NCBI GenBank assembly: GCA_034440635.1
Contig: JAOTON010002128.1
Location: forward strand, 124,001-188,000
From: Lepas anatifera
Lineage: Eukaryota; Arthropoda; Thecostraca; Lepadidae
Direction: 5' to 3'
DNA length: 64,000 nucleotides
Part shown: in pieces, positions 1 to 10,265 of the stretch
Numbering within the stretch: the first letter of the stretch is position 1
Layout: each line of letters starts with the position of its first letter
The notes under the pieces: model-generated
Database searches by the model: none
What the model was told of the DNA's origin: nothing
The model's input: only the letters and a program-made list of their open reading frames with translations
Made by a program: the position numbers and the translations under genes

Positions 1-47
1 GATGTCATAGTCATATGTGGTCAATGTTCTCGATCCATTTAAGTATT

Positions 48-87
48 GGGGGGGTTAACGACGCACCAACTGCCAAGGTCATACGGC
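48..87 (-). mobile_element. 40-bp SINE 3' stub with decayed target duplication
   Basis: On the minus strand this reads GCCGTATGACCTTGGCAG, then TTGGTGCGTCGTTAA and a C run. It is the 3' end of the tRNA-derived SINE whose full copies lie at 54576-54757 and 61919-62100. Flanking sequences at 35-47 and 88-100 (CCATTTAAGTATT and CCATTGAAGTGTA) look like a diverged target duplication. If so, this is an insertion of only the last 40 bases of the SINE rather than the remains of a longer copy. A second stub at 52450-52490 begins at the same SINE nucleotide. Confidence 0.7.
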
Positions 88-100
88 CCATTGAAGTGTA

Positions 101-588
101 AGCCTCATAATATCTAGTTACGGTCGAAACCGTACGCGGAGTTAGAAACGGTGTTTATGTTTCCAGACCATAGTCGGGGTCAGAGTCGGCTCCCATTGAT
201 ATGTAAAAAATATGACCGTTTTTTCAACCTTCTTCTTGACCCATTACAATTTATCGACTCCATAGTACTGATTTGACCAGCTCCATACCATAATCGGGCG
301 CATTGCTTCCCCTCATGCGCTTAAATTATGGGTCTGATGAGATGGACAACTGTGCTGTCCTCAAACGTTTTTTTGTTTTTCTTTCAAGTTACCATAAAGT
401 CAATGGATAAGTCCGAGGGACTTAACACCCGAGTCGGTAATAAAGCTGTCAAGAAAGGGGCCGAACTTGGGACAGGGCAACCTCCTGTTTTAATTTTCAC
501 AATATCCCAATGCTATAGAGCTAATTTTTCCTGAAAGAACCACACACTGTTCTATGGATTGGAAAGCCACGAGACAAAGGTCAAGTAT
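101..588. other. No gene recognised
   Basis: Unique-looking AT-moderate DNA. A 68-codon open frame on the plus strand has no recognisable domain and no splice context, so I treat it as chance. Confidence 0.5.
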
Positions 589-596
589 GTGCACCA

Positions 597-845
597 CGAA
601 GGCGGGTCCAGGATTAGCCATGGGGGGGGCGCCATCTTAGGGCGGCGAAACCTATCAGGCGCGAACCAAATCCCATCGCGGGGGCGCCGAAACTCACCTA
701 CTGGAGAGGAGGGGGAGTGGGAAGCGACCCTTCACATAGGCTCCACCGACCTCCAATGGGCGCCGTGACCCTTTCAGGCAACGCCCAGAGTCAATGGCGG
801 AGCGGGGGTAAGTGCCCCCACTTCCACCTCCTGGATCCGTGGATG
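597..845. mobile_element. hAT-type MITE (GGCGGGTCCAGGATT family)
   Basis: The left end, GGCGGGTCCAGGATT, and the right end, TCCTGGATCCGTGGATG, are imperfect inverted repeats. The interior is rich in GGGGGCGCC blocks. It aligns along its length with the element at 9997-10257, including the phrases 'AACCTATCAGGCG' and 'TTTCAGG..ACGCCCAGAGTCAAT'. Flanking octamers GTGCACCA (589-596) and GTTCACCA (846-853) match at 7 of 8, as expected for an aged hAT target duplication. It encodes no protein. Confidence 0.75.
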
Positions 846-853
846 GTTCACCA

Positions 854-2019
854 TAAACCGGCCGAACGGTGCTTAAGGGCTTAAGTGCTTAAGCTTAAAA
901 GCCTAAGAGTTTTATGAAACAGGAAAGGCACCTACCCATGCAACACCTCTCCCAAGGATCTGCCGGCCTGTATTTTGAACACACTAAATAAAACCAATAA
1001 AAAGGTTCCGGGGCATATTTCCGGTGTGTACGTTCGCTTGTCTAATCGATTTCATATTCCGAATGCGTTCGACGGGTGCTTCCTCCGTTCCATCAGATGC
1101 GCACCACACCGCCCGGCAGCGGCCCTGGCGCGGGAGGGCCTGGCCTGCCGGCCGCGGCGCTTCTGTGTCAGATCGCTCAGCATTATGCAAAGTGGCGCTG
1201 TCATTAGCGGTGCGCATTAGCATATTCCGCCCGTGGAGCCGAGCTGCAGTTAAAGAAGCACCTAACGACTTGTGAATTCCCTGCTCCGACATTCAGCAGC
1301 GTCGTTAACCACGCCCGCCTAACCTCCAGGACAGAGCAAAAATCCTAGCTATGCCACAGCTTTATAATCATGGTAAATGCTTGCATGTGCCTAGCACTTG
1401 ATGGGGCACTCAAAGGTAATCACTCTTGTTTGGGTAACTGACACTGGGTAAGCCGTATGACCATAGATGTCGGCGCGCCCTAAAACGCCACGCACTGGGT
1501 AGTGTCGGAAAACGAGGTGCACGGTATAGTCTTCTATGACCCTGGTAAGGTTAAATAAAACAATATTTGTAATTAAGGTTTTGAAAGTCTTTCTTTTTGT
1601 GTCAAAGTCCATGTGCAAAGTCTAATTCGGTCAGTACCCTCCATAACTGGTGCATTTATTTCAATAAATGCCACCAAAAAGTCACTTGCAGCAGAAACTT
1701 GGGTGTTTTGTCCGGCTGTAAACCCTGCTGGGCTGTGTTAAAATCAATAGATAACTTGAAGGTTCATCAGCCAGACAAACTGCTGGTTGCCCATTTACCA
1801 ACATTGTCGACCTATATATGCGCCTGTATTCCAATTTCGGGTAAAATATCGGCAGACATTTAGTCTGTCTCGAGAATCCAAGTTAAAGTTAAATGTGAGG
1901 GCTGTCTTTATGTTTCTTGAAATTATGATAACTTTGATAGTGTCATCATTAGGCTTGCTTCTCCGCTCAGAATCCTCGAATCTGTCTGGGAAAATTGATT
2001 AAAATTAGTGATATATGAT

Positions 2020-2026
<7 letters not shown>
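854..2026. other. No gene recognised; small GC-rich patch at 1060-1260
   Basis: No exon with supporting splice sites was found. The 1060-1260 patch is richer in G, C and CpG than its surroundings and is open in several frames on both strands, as GC-rich DNA tends to be. It may be a regulatory patch or simply composition. Confidence 0.45.

Positions 2027-2084
<58 letters not shown>
2027..2084. repeat. (TA)n microsatellite
   Basis: An uninterrupted run of about 28 TA dinucleotides directly follows TGATCACATTT. It is a simple sequence repeat and is likely to vary in length between individuals. Confidence 0.97.
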
Positions 2085-2087
<3 letters not shown>

Positions 2088-2308
2088 TTCTACCACAGCC
2101 ATTCTTCAGAATCGTAACAAAGTTGTTAAGAAACATAGCTACAGTCCATATTTTTCGTGGAGCTAAGCGTAGGAATACTCTGTACAAGCATTGCACCCGG
2201 ATTTATACGTAATCACTGACTACTCCATTTTCCGTCCCATATTTGAAGATTTAGGCAAAATGATAGCTTGTTGTCTTTAAATGCCATACTGTGGAGTCGA
2301 TTTTCGTA

Positions 2309-2540
2309 GGATCTCGTTCGGACTTCCTCCACAAGAAGATATTGGGGTTCGGAGCTTTCGTACTGTATTACAGTGCTACGTCAGCGATGATCGTTCGGAA
2401 TAAAGGGGGAGAAAAAGACACAAGAGAACACACAGTACAAAAGTTGAGCTCAGAAAAACATGCGACATCAATAATCTACACGTGACAGCAATAAACCATT
2501 GACATTCTAGAACGACCTACGAAATTATCAATACATTAAA
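2309..2540 (+). repeat. Left arm of a fold-back pair
   Basis: This 232-bp segment matches the reverse complement of 3092-3322 nearly base for base, from GGATCTCGTTCGGAC to ATCAATACATTAAA, with scattered substitutions and few indels. Both arms keep an open frame ending in the residues SSEKHATSIIYT, reading outward-to-inward. This may be a remnant of coding sequence. I do not recognise the peptide. Confidence 0.85.
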
Positions 2541-3091
2541 TAGGAACTCAGGCTCTCTCTTAAACGATAGATGGCTTCCTATAATTCGTCGGGCCTGTTC
2601 CTAGGATGGAAGCTCCTCTTGATCTTGTGTAATGTGAATGTTCGATCATAGTGTTTTTTTAATGTCTTCGTTGCATTTTTACATCATGTATCGTAGTCTT
2701 TACTGATTTATATTTTGACAATGTTTGCATAATACTGTCTTTTATATTTGATTAGATAATATGTATTTTATAGTGTTTCCTTTTCGTATGATAAATAAGC
2801 GAAAGTTTGCTTTATATGGAATCGATAATAGGTATTTTATAGCTTTTGAATTTTCTTACCATAAATAAGTGAATATTGTGTGTTTTTATTGTAACATTCT
2901 ACCCCCCCCGCCTCCTCTCCACTCCTGTTCTATATCCCCTTTTTATACCTTTCCCCTCTTTTATATAATTAATAAGTGAGTATTGCGAGTATTGCGTGTT
3001 TTATTGTACCTTTCTTAAACCCCCTCCCTCTCTTGCTAAACCTAGTACTCTAGCGTTTCCATGTTAAAGATGCGTTTTTTTAACTTTACCT
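2541..3091. other. AT-rich spacer of the fold-back pair
   Basis: This 551-bp AT-rich segment separates the two arms. It contains repeated short phrases such as 'ATAAATAAG(C/T)GAA' and 'GGTATTTTATAG', and pyrimidine-rich blocks near 2905-2960 and 3015-3035. No coding sequence is evident. Confidence 0.5.
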
Positions 3092-3322
3092 TTTAATGTA
3101 TTGATAATTTCTTAGGTCGTTCTAGGAAGTCAATGGTATATTGCTGTCACGTGTAGATTATTGATGTCGCATGTTTTTCTGAGCTCAAATTTTGTACTTT
3201 GTGTTCTCTTGTCTTTTTATCCCCCTTATATTCCGAACGATCATCGCTGACGAAGCACTGTAATACAGTACGAAAGCTCCGACCCTCAATATCTTCTTGC
3301 GGAGGAAGTCCGAACAAGATCC
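3092..3322 (-). repeat. Right arm of a fold-back pair
   Basis: This is the inverted partner of 2309-2540. Read on the minus strand it gives the same frame (..TREHKVQ, ..SSEKHATSIIYT). Together the arms and spacer span about 1.0 kb. No target duplication was found outside the arms, so I cannot tell whether they moved as one fold-back element or are two inverted copies of a shorter element. Confidence 0.85.
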
Positions 3323-3835
3323 CAGCTTGTTGTCTTATAATTATGCTCCTTGCTGCGAAATTTTTCATACACTTGTTGTTTATCCAGAGCTAGCAGCACT
3401 GATCTGGCCTGGGGCCAGCCAATTACCTACATAAGAATAATGTTGCGTTGTATGTAAACAATGGACCTTAGAAAAAAATATTATCCCAGTGATTGCAACC
3501 CACCAGGTTCGTGCCCAAAGCCAAAGCATGCATAAACATGTCAAAATCAGTGCAACAGAGGCTGTTATGCCTTGAAATATTGAGGTGCCTTATTCACTGA
3601 TCACTATGTGAAAACGATTTGATGCAGACAAAAAGGCACAATGCAGACGATTATATTCTAATTTGAACAAGGCTCTAGTTATCCAGGTTAAAATTCATTT
3701 GCAACGGTTTTGTGAAACTGAAAATAATTCCAAAATTCACGTTATAAAGGAAAAGCTTGAGAACCCTATGTTGCAAGACTAACCAGTACTTCCAGTACTT
3801 CCCGCATCTGGTCTGGCCCAGACTAATTTTAAAAA
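3323..3835. other. No gene recognised
   Basis: AT-moderate DNA with no recognisable exon, RNA gene or transposon end. Confidence 0.4.
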
Positions 3836-3839
3836 TTAA

Positions 3840-3945
3840 GAGATCCTGGGGGTTCGGGGCTTAAACCTCCCTGGGTCTTGGGTCTCCCAGACTTTGTACA
3901 CGGCTTGTATTGCCGTGCCAGTGTTAACCCACCCAGTGGCTCCCT
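3840..3945 (+). repeat. Dispersed repeat, ~100 bp, second copy at ~47066-47165
   Basis: Two distant segments share the order AGATCC(T/C)GGGGG, then GGTCT, then GGCTTGTATTGC, then TGCCAGTGT and CCACCCAG. The identity over about 100 bp is imperfect but collinear. The 3' block has the look of a conserved SINE or LINE tail. I see no clear Pol III boxes upstream in either copy, so the class is undetermined. Confidence 0.55.
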
Positions 3946-4308
3946 GGATGGAGAAGAGATATTCAGCCCTGCATACTGAGAAAGGGTGCAGCGTCTTCCA
4001 AAAATGTAGGCTCACTAGCAAATAGCATCCCACCTGCTGAATCCGCTTGTTTGCTTTCACAGATACGGACGGCTGAGGCCAGCGTGCGTACTAGTAGCGG
4101 ATTCCGACTGGCCCATCCCACTTCATCAGACCCTCCCATCAGCCGAGGCCGGGCCCGTTTTTGTGGCGTTCTCATTAGGCTGCAATGCTCGGGTCGTGAC
4201 GACGCTGTCAGCTGTCCATTACCGTACACTACCACTACACACACTGTCGGACAAAATTGCCGGCCCATCGCGGAAGCTCCAAACGGACGGCACAAAACCA
4301 CACCGCGA

Positions 4309-4392
4309 AACTCAGACCACGCTTCAGAGTCGAAACTCAGGTGCCTCAGAGTCGAAACTCAGACCGTGCCTCAGAGTCGGAACTCAAGAGTC
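4309..4392 (+). repeat. Short tandem repeat, ~24-bp unit
   Basis: The phrase CTCAGAGTCGAAACTCAG recurs three times with slightly variable spacers (ACCGTGC, GTGC), preceded by a partial copy. It lies in a 200-bp GC-richer patch (4060-4300) with no recognisable gene. Confidence 0.8.
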
Positions 4393-5291
4393 CAGATGAA
4401 ATTCATCGTAGATTTCGAAGAAAAGTAAGGATTTGACGAATAAATGTAACACGTGCAGCACAATGTATCAACCAAAACGGGTAGTTAAGAAAATGACAAC
4501 GCTGAAGGCGGAAAAGTGAAACATCACCAGCCCGGAATCATCAGTATTCTTTGATTTCGTAGCAAAAGGCGGGGGCTGTAGGAGCAATTGCAGGTTCCCA
4601 TAGCTATCGAGTAATATAACCCAAAGCAACTGCTAGAGTACTTCGTGGGGAAGGAATTCGTAGTCGCAGGATTTGGAAAGCCAAGTTAATCTGAAAAACC
4701 CAAGGAAACAGGTGCTTTAAATTAGAGGTGTAAGAGCAGAAGCTAAAACAAATGGTTCCACGCTGCTTAAAGCACAAAAAGAAGAAACATGGACGTAAAA
4801 AGATAAAGATCATGTTGACAATATAATGCATCCATATTTGTCCTTACCCTGCCTCAGTCCAAATAAATTCCCAGCCAGAGTCAAGGTCATCAGAGATCAG
4901 TCCGGGCACGGATCTTTGCCCAGATTTAATAGCGTTCTAATTCGCAACGCGGGATCCATGGAACACCGCAAGTTATCCGCGCCATTGTTCTTGGGCTCAG
5001 GTATCTTGACGCTGACAACTATTTGAGCTGACAGTGTCAAGGTCGGATGGAGATAAAACCTCCTCAGTAAAACAGGAGATCAAGACTGGCTTGCAAGAAA
5101 TAAAACAAGCCAATTGCTCTAATTTCGTCGGAATATGTCCATGTGATTTCTCGGATATTTTTCGCAACAAATGCTTTGCATGAAATTCCGGAAAAGGATG
5201 CAGTACTTTCACGCTGAAGCCCGGGTTATGTGCATGGGACAACTGGGCAATTGAAAAAAACGGATCACCTGGGGCTGCCAAGGCACTAAAA
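4393..5291. other. No gene recognised
   Basis: No exon, RNA gene or transposon end could be supported on either strand. Confidence 0.4.
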
Positions 5292-5371
5292 CAAGGGTCT
5301 GCTTGAGCTGTGGACCTCGTGCTGTAGTGAAAACAGGGTCTGCTTGCACCGTGGACCTCGTGCTGTAGTGA
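5292..5371 (+). repeat. Tandem duplication, ~43-bp unit x2
   Basis: The phrase GGTCTGCTTG, a variable hexamer, then TGGACCTCGTGCTGTAGTGAA occurs twice in direct succession with a few differences. It is a local duplication. Confidence 0.85.
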
Positions 5372-5639
5372 AGATCGGGCAAATGGAGGAAGTGCCACCG
5401 GGCACTGTTGTCCACAGGCATCACGAGGTCTTTATCCAGCGGTAAGGACCACATTACGTTGTAAACAAGTTGCAAACAAACAAGTCCGCTGCCCATCTGC
5501 CAAGCAATTACTTCCCAGATAAACCTACTCAAAATGAGCCGACGGTGTCCCATTTCACATAAATAGCCGAATTCTGGCAAGCCACGCCGAATTCCCGTGC
5601 AATGAGGGTAATCCGGATGCCAGAGCCTCCTCTGCCGCG

Positions 5640-6040
5640 TCTGGGCGCACGTCTCACACACGCCCAGGGGCGCCGCTTCGGCTGATGGAGTGTTATTTGC
5701 AATCCCGGCGTCCAGAAGCGTCCCAAACCGCGCACGGACACGCACCGATAAATTCATACGGCCCCCGGAGCGCGGCCATGCACTGTGCACGAGCCCGGCT
5801 GCACGTGCAGGGGCAGTGCGCCGTGCACTTCACGGTACAGCACTATCAGATAGTGCGGGGAATGTCACCGCCGGCCGGAATGCACCTGTCGGTCCATTTC
5901 ACCGTGCACGCTGTGCGTTCACAATTCCCGCTGGCGTGCACAATGAACAATGGAGCTGGTGCTGCGGCTTTTGTGGCGGACCAGCAGAGGCGCCGAAACG
6001 TGCACGGTACCGAGGGCGAGATCGCTTATGGTCTTAAAAC
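5640..6040. other. GC-rich patch with clustered GTGCAC hexamers
   Basis: Five GTGCAC hexamers, plus the palindrome TGCACGTGCA, occur within about 230 bp (near 5786, 5823, 5904, 5937 and 5999). Related phrases such as 'TTCAC(G/C)GT' repeat around them. Frames are open on both strands, which fits composition rather than coding. It may be a regulatory patch or a very degraded tandem repeat. Confidence 0.4.
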
Positions 6041-7634
6041 GTCAGCGTGTGTCATGCAAACAAAAATCATATCGCTAGTGGCTGGAAGTCTGAAATATTT
6101 AGTGGCAAGGTTCCGCTGTTCCTACGCCCTTCATCTGTCTCTCCTAGGATGAATACCGAGCGACTATTTGCACACTCGGAAACCGCGACAACAAAAACAG
6201 GATTTATCACTCCGACACCCTGAAAGGCTTTGAAGTCCTAACTAGCCGACTGCAGTGATGACCTAGATTTTTGTGCGCATTTGGAGCGCGGTGTTGATGC
6301 ACGAAATCGGATCAAGAATTTAAAATCCTGCAGTTACAGCGCAGTCCTCAAACAGACATGCCCCGCCCTCGCGTTGACTCCCGTCCACGCTCTGACGGGA
6401 GTTCCAGCGGGGGAGCTGAGGGGACCTGTGGTCCACGTTCCGGCTGCTCAGTAGCGGATGTGCCGAAGGCCGGAGTCGATGGACGTCAAAGCCTGGGCCC
6501 GCGCAACCTGTGAAACTTCACACGGGACAACCACGACGCCGGAGGATACGAGGCACAAAAACGACATCCGGTCAGAAGCTGTGACTGATGGAGGGCTGTT
6601 TTAGCTGAAAGGGAGGAACTGAATCGTATAAATAAAATGGTTATGTTTGCGAGATATCTTCATCGCCTGGCGCATTGCATGGAAACAAGAAAAACGTCCG
6701 TCTCCCTTCCACGGCCATTTTCATAAGACTGGCATGTCCTCTTCTAATGTCATATATGGCGAGCACGACTATGGCTGCCTTGCTTACAAGCTGCACCTAC
6801 TTGTAGTGTGTAGTGTCGTTTGAGTGACATTTATCCTCACTAAGGTTCGAACACTAGTTCAAGGAAGCCACAACGTGCTGATACATCCACAACCTGCAAT
6901 ATTCTACTTCACACAATAAACCGTCTCACTACGCTGTATACAAGATGTTCCCCATATCAGAAAGCACAGAATGTGCCTGGTGCAGCACATTCAGTGGACA
7001 GCTCCAATCACCCGGAGGAACTGAACCAGGTCCACCGATTTGTCCTGTAACGTTACAACCATCGCTCTTCCCTTTTTGTATGGTTCAGAAAGTGAGCAAA
7101 ACTATTTTCCTCATTAGTGTTTACCAAACTATGGTATGTGTATAGTAATCGAAAACTAACTTGGACAATCATCAATGGGCCGGAAGTCTGCCTCCCCTTT
7201 TGATGTGAGGCCTACGCAAACCCTCTGAGCTTCATTCAAATCCAAGGACTTGGTGAGGCACTTCATGTACTAGGAAGCCCGAGACGCCAGTACCGTTCCA
7301 AGTGAAGTCGTTACCTAAATTGAATCATCGCATCATGCGTCACCCAATAGCACCGGGACCGGTTTCAACGTTTTCCATTAATGGGTCCCGACTAAACACA
7401 GCACTTAACAAAACGATCTACTAAGTGCGGTAATCAGTTGATCTATTGGTGCTACCGGTTCAATAGCAATAGAAATGTTGCCGGTGGCGACTGGTGAATT
7501 GTTTGCTTGTTAAACCTCCAGGATAACATCTGCAAAATCAATTGTTGCGTGGCACAAACGATAGAAACGCATGCTATTGCAGGCAATTTTAAATGAAAAG
7601 GCTAACAAACAGAATGAATATAATTAATCCAGGT
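6041..7634. other. No gene recognised
   Basis: Includes a modest GC-rich section at 6355-6545. No exon with splice support and no transposon termini were found. Confidence 0.4.
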
Positions 7635-7776
7635 GAAAAAGTCGCAAACATGCTCCGAAATTGCATGCTTTCTTAAACATATGCAATATTATTTCCAAAG
7701 AATTGGAAAAAAGTCGTAAACATACCCTGAAATTGCACGCTTCCTTAAAAAATGCAAAATTATTTCCAACGAATTA
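7635..7776 (+). repeat. Tandem duplication, ~71-bp unit x2
   Basis: Two adjacent copies run from AAAAAGTCG(C/T)AAACAT through GAAATTGCA(T/C)GCTT to TTATTTCCAA(A/C)GAATT. Several substitutions separate them, so this is an older local duplication. Confidence 0.8.
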
Positions 7777-8480
7777 GCAGACGTACGATTTGGGTCCTCG
7801 ATAGACCTATTATAAGCTACCTCTCCAAGTGCATGATCGCTACCCTGGGGAGGGCGGGGGCTGGGAGCGAAGGTTTAATTGCTCGACAGACCTAGTGTAA
7901 AAACCTTTTTTCAAAAATTTATCTGGCCTTTGGGGGCCAAAATATATTTGAGTCCCCTTCCAGCGCTTTGGGGGCGGGCAATGGCCGGAGTGCCCCCTTC
8001 CCCCTGCGTCCACCAATGATTTACCCAATCGTTCCCCTGAAAGTTAATATTTTTTACAATAATCATATATGATCCCATTTATTTCTGTCTGCTCCTAATG
8101 CGTACTCCCTACACACTCCCGGGTATCATCACAGTCGTTTCCATTTATGCCAGCGATGGGCACACCCATGAACCTCAGGTTCTGGAGTTGTGAAACGCTG
8201 ATTTATGAAGATTGAATGGCATTTGTAATTCAGGACCGAGCGCTAAAGATCTGAACGTTAGAAACCGAGGCTTGTTTCCATCTCACATTGGGCGGATAAA
8301 GACTGGGCCTTGAAAACGGAAGAGAAAAGTGTCATGCTAAGATAGCGAAACATGAGGCACTGGGGATGGTGCAGAATACAAAAATAATTCTTCTCCTACG
8401 AGTTGGGGAAAGTTAGGCAGTAATGCACGAATACAATTACATTTGACCCTATTGAATCAGCTTAACTTCTCCAAAATAAC
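7777..8480. other. No gene recognised
   Basis: A GGGGG/CCCCC-rich segment at about 7840-8030 resembles hAT MITE interiors in composition. I could not identify matching ends or a target duplication. Confidence 0.4.
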
Positions 8481-8638
8481 AGGTATCCTGATTCATCCTT
8501 TGAACAGATATCTTGTCCCCAAAAACAGTCCCTAAGTATCCTGATTCATCCTTTGAACAGATATCTTGTCCCCAAAAACAGTCCCTAAGTATCCTGATTC
8601 ATCCTTTGAACAGATATCTTGTCCCAAAAACAGTCCCT
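8481..8638 (+). repeat. Tandem triplication, 53-bp unit
   Basis: Three near-identical consecutive copies of a 53-bp unit begin with GTATCCTGATTCATCC and end with AAAAACAGTCCC. The third copy lacks one C. The near-identity indicates a recent expansion. It lies about 280 bp beyond the splice donor of the bHLH exon, so it is probably in the following intron or 3' region. The unit length is not a multiple of three. Confidence 0.95.
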
Positions 8639-8915
8639 CTGTAAGCTCGGATACAGGACAACGGCCACGTGGCCACGTCCCTCAGGAGTGGGCAGGGATG
8701 TCAGGTGGTCCGGAGCTCCAGGCTGCGGCGGTGCATGTACGGGTGCGCCTACCGCGCGACGGACATGCCACAGCACCGGTCGCCAGTCCCTGCACCTGCC
8801 GCCGGAAACGCCGCTCCAGCCAGGGCCAACGTTTTCAGCTGTTGGCCAACGAGATAAGATAGTCCCTTTTTACTTTCACATTATCATTTACTACAAACGT
8901 TCTCCATATACTCAC

Positions 8916-9106
8916 ATCAGTTGTTTGTGAATGTGTTTGACGGCCAGCTCCAGAACCTCGGCCTTGTCCATCCGCGACACCAGGTCATCGTCTCTGGAGG
9001 CCCGCTGGCCCGGCGCCGCCAGCTGACCTGAGATCAGGTCACGGATCTCCTCGATACACATGTTCATCCGCGCGCGACGCTTCCTCTCCATCAGCGGCTT
9101 CATCAA
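8916..9106 (-). CDS. HES/E(spl)-type bHLH exon (partial gene)
   Basis: This internal exon encodes the DNA-binding and dimerisation domain of a Hairy/E(spl) transcriptional repressor. Translation begins LMKPLMERKRRARMN, the basic region with the family-typical KP, and runs through helix 1 (IEEIRDLI), a loop of about 20 residues, and helix 2 (DKAEVLELAVKHIHKQL). On the minus strand a pyrimidine-rich tract ending CTGCAG precedes it in phase 0. The donor AT|GTGAGT closes it in phase 2, giving 191 nt. Basic region, both helices and loop sit in one exon. The ERKRRARMN basic region is closer to E(spl)-type proteins than to Hes1-type EKRRRARIN. Family members bind E/N-box DNA, recruit Groucho through a C-terminal WRPW, and are commonly Notch targets. 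I could not locate the first exon, the Orange domain or a WRPW exon, so the gene is partial here or the rest lies in exons I cannot recognise. Confidence 0.85.
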
Positions 9107-9988
9107 CTGCAGAGACAACAGAGACAGCGGTTAGAAACACGCCAGTCCACGCGGCAGGCGTCGGGTCGAGCGCAAACAAAGGAGAAGAGCAGTGGAGTTG
9201 AATGAAACGTGAAACCTGTAAGGTGTTTTTATAGTGCAATATCAGTCTTCAAGAGTAACCTGAAAATTCCAGTTTGATATTTTGATTGTCCCAAAAATTA
9301 CCGCTTACGGAGAAATGGGCCCTCTCCACAGGGTAAATCAGCCACTTCACTTTCCTTGCTCCCAAATTTGTGACGCGTCGACTGGCCACCGAGTAAGGCA
9401 GAACAGGGCTCTCAAACCCAGGAATAGAAAACACTTACTGCTCCACTAACAGTGGGTTTTCACAGAAATAAAAACCATTTATGAGCTTGTTTATGCGTAT
9501 GTCCTGTGATAAAAGGACTGTGATATTAATTTGGAAAAAATTGTGGAGGTCACACTTTCCTTCGAAGTCTGCAGATAACGGTTATCAGGTACACTACAGA
9601 AGAAAAGTCATTTTTCACAATTCGATAACAAAAACAGCAGATATAAAACAGCTGCCGCAGAGCGACGGCACGAGTCTGTCGATCCTGGTTATCAGCCTCT
9701 GGGTAGGGCAGCTAAGAACGCTACTGAGCCAGGTTACAGTGACCTGAGAGAGAGTGGCTGCCGCCGCCGCTGGGGGGTCACGCGAGGCTGATGCACACTT
9801 AATAAATATGAGAAATTATCGAAGCCGAATCAGACATACAGGAGGAATGTGCGAAGAGGAGCGAGCGCTCACTCCAAATCCGTAAACGAGCAGTGAAAGT
9901 TTCACTGCCGACGATCTCCACCCTTTTCCATTGACGACCTTCTTGCTTTGGGAGTTTTGAACAGGCGGAGACTGCATCAAGTAAACAC
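9107..9988. other. Intron/upstream DNA of the bHLH gene
   Basis: This lies immediately 5' of the bHLH exon on the gene's strand. The polypyrimidine tract and AG acceptor are at 9107-9120. No upstream coding exon could be recognised. A GTAAGT donor-like site near 9430 lacks a convincing coding exon. Confidence 0.4.
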
Positions 9989-9996
9989 GCATCCGG

Positions 9997-10257
9997 CATA
10001 GGCGGATCCAGGATTGCTGATCAGGGGGCATCTTCCCGGGGAGGGGGGCGCTATCCGGACCAGGGGTGCGCCACTTTTGACTGGCAAAACCTATCAGGCG
10101 AGCGCAAAATTCTATCGGTGGGCGCCGATCTTCGCATCCTGGGGGAGGGGGGCGCCATCGACCTTTCAGAGGGGTGGGCGCCGTGGCCATTTCAGGGGGC
10201 GCCAAGGGTCAATCGGGGAGGTGCGTGACCCCTTTACGCCTCCTGGATCCGCCTATG
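9997..10257. mobile_element. hAT-type MITE, 261 bp, perfect TSD
   Basis: The ends are perfect 17-bp inverted repeats, CATAGGCGGATCCAGGA and TCCTGGATCCGCCTATG. They are flanked by the identical octamer GCATCCGG at 9989-9996 and 10258-10265. The interior is rich in GGGCGCC blocks and non-coding. An 8-bp duplication with such ends is characteristic of non-autonomous hAT elements. The intact duplication suggests a fairly recent insertion. Confidence 0.95.
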
Positions 10258-10265
10258 GCATCCGG

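Noticed and set aside
5209..6152. Overlapping 115-193-codon frames on both strands
   Set aside because: GC-rich composition keeps several frames open at once. No domain, no splice context, and both strands open equally.
8585..8857. Possible C-terminal HES exon in GC-rich DNA downstream of the bHLH exon
   Set aside because: No Orange domain or WRPW motif in any minus-strand frame. The acceptor-like site near 8843 would create an immediate stop in the required phase.
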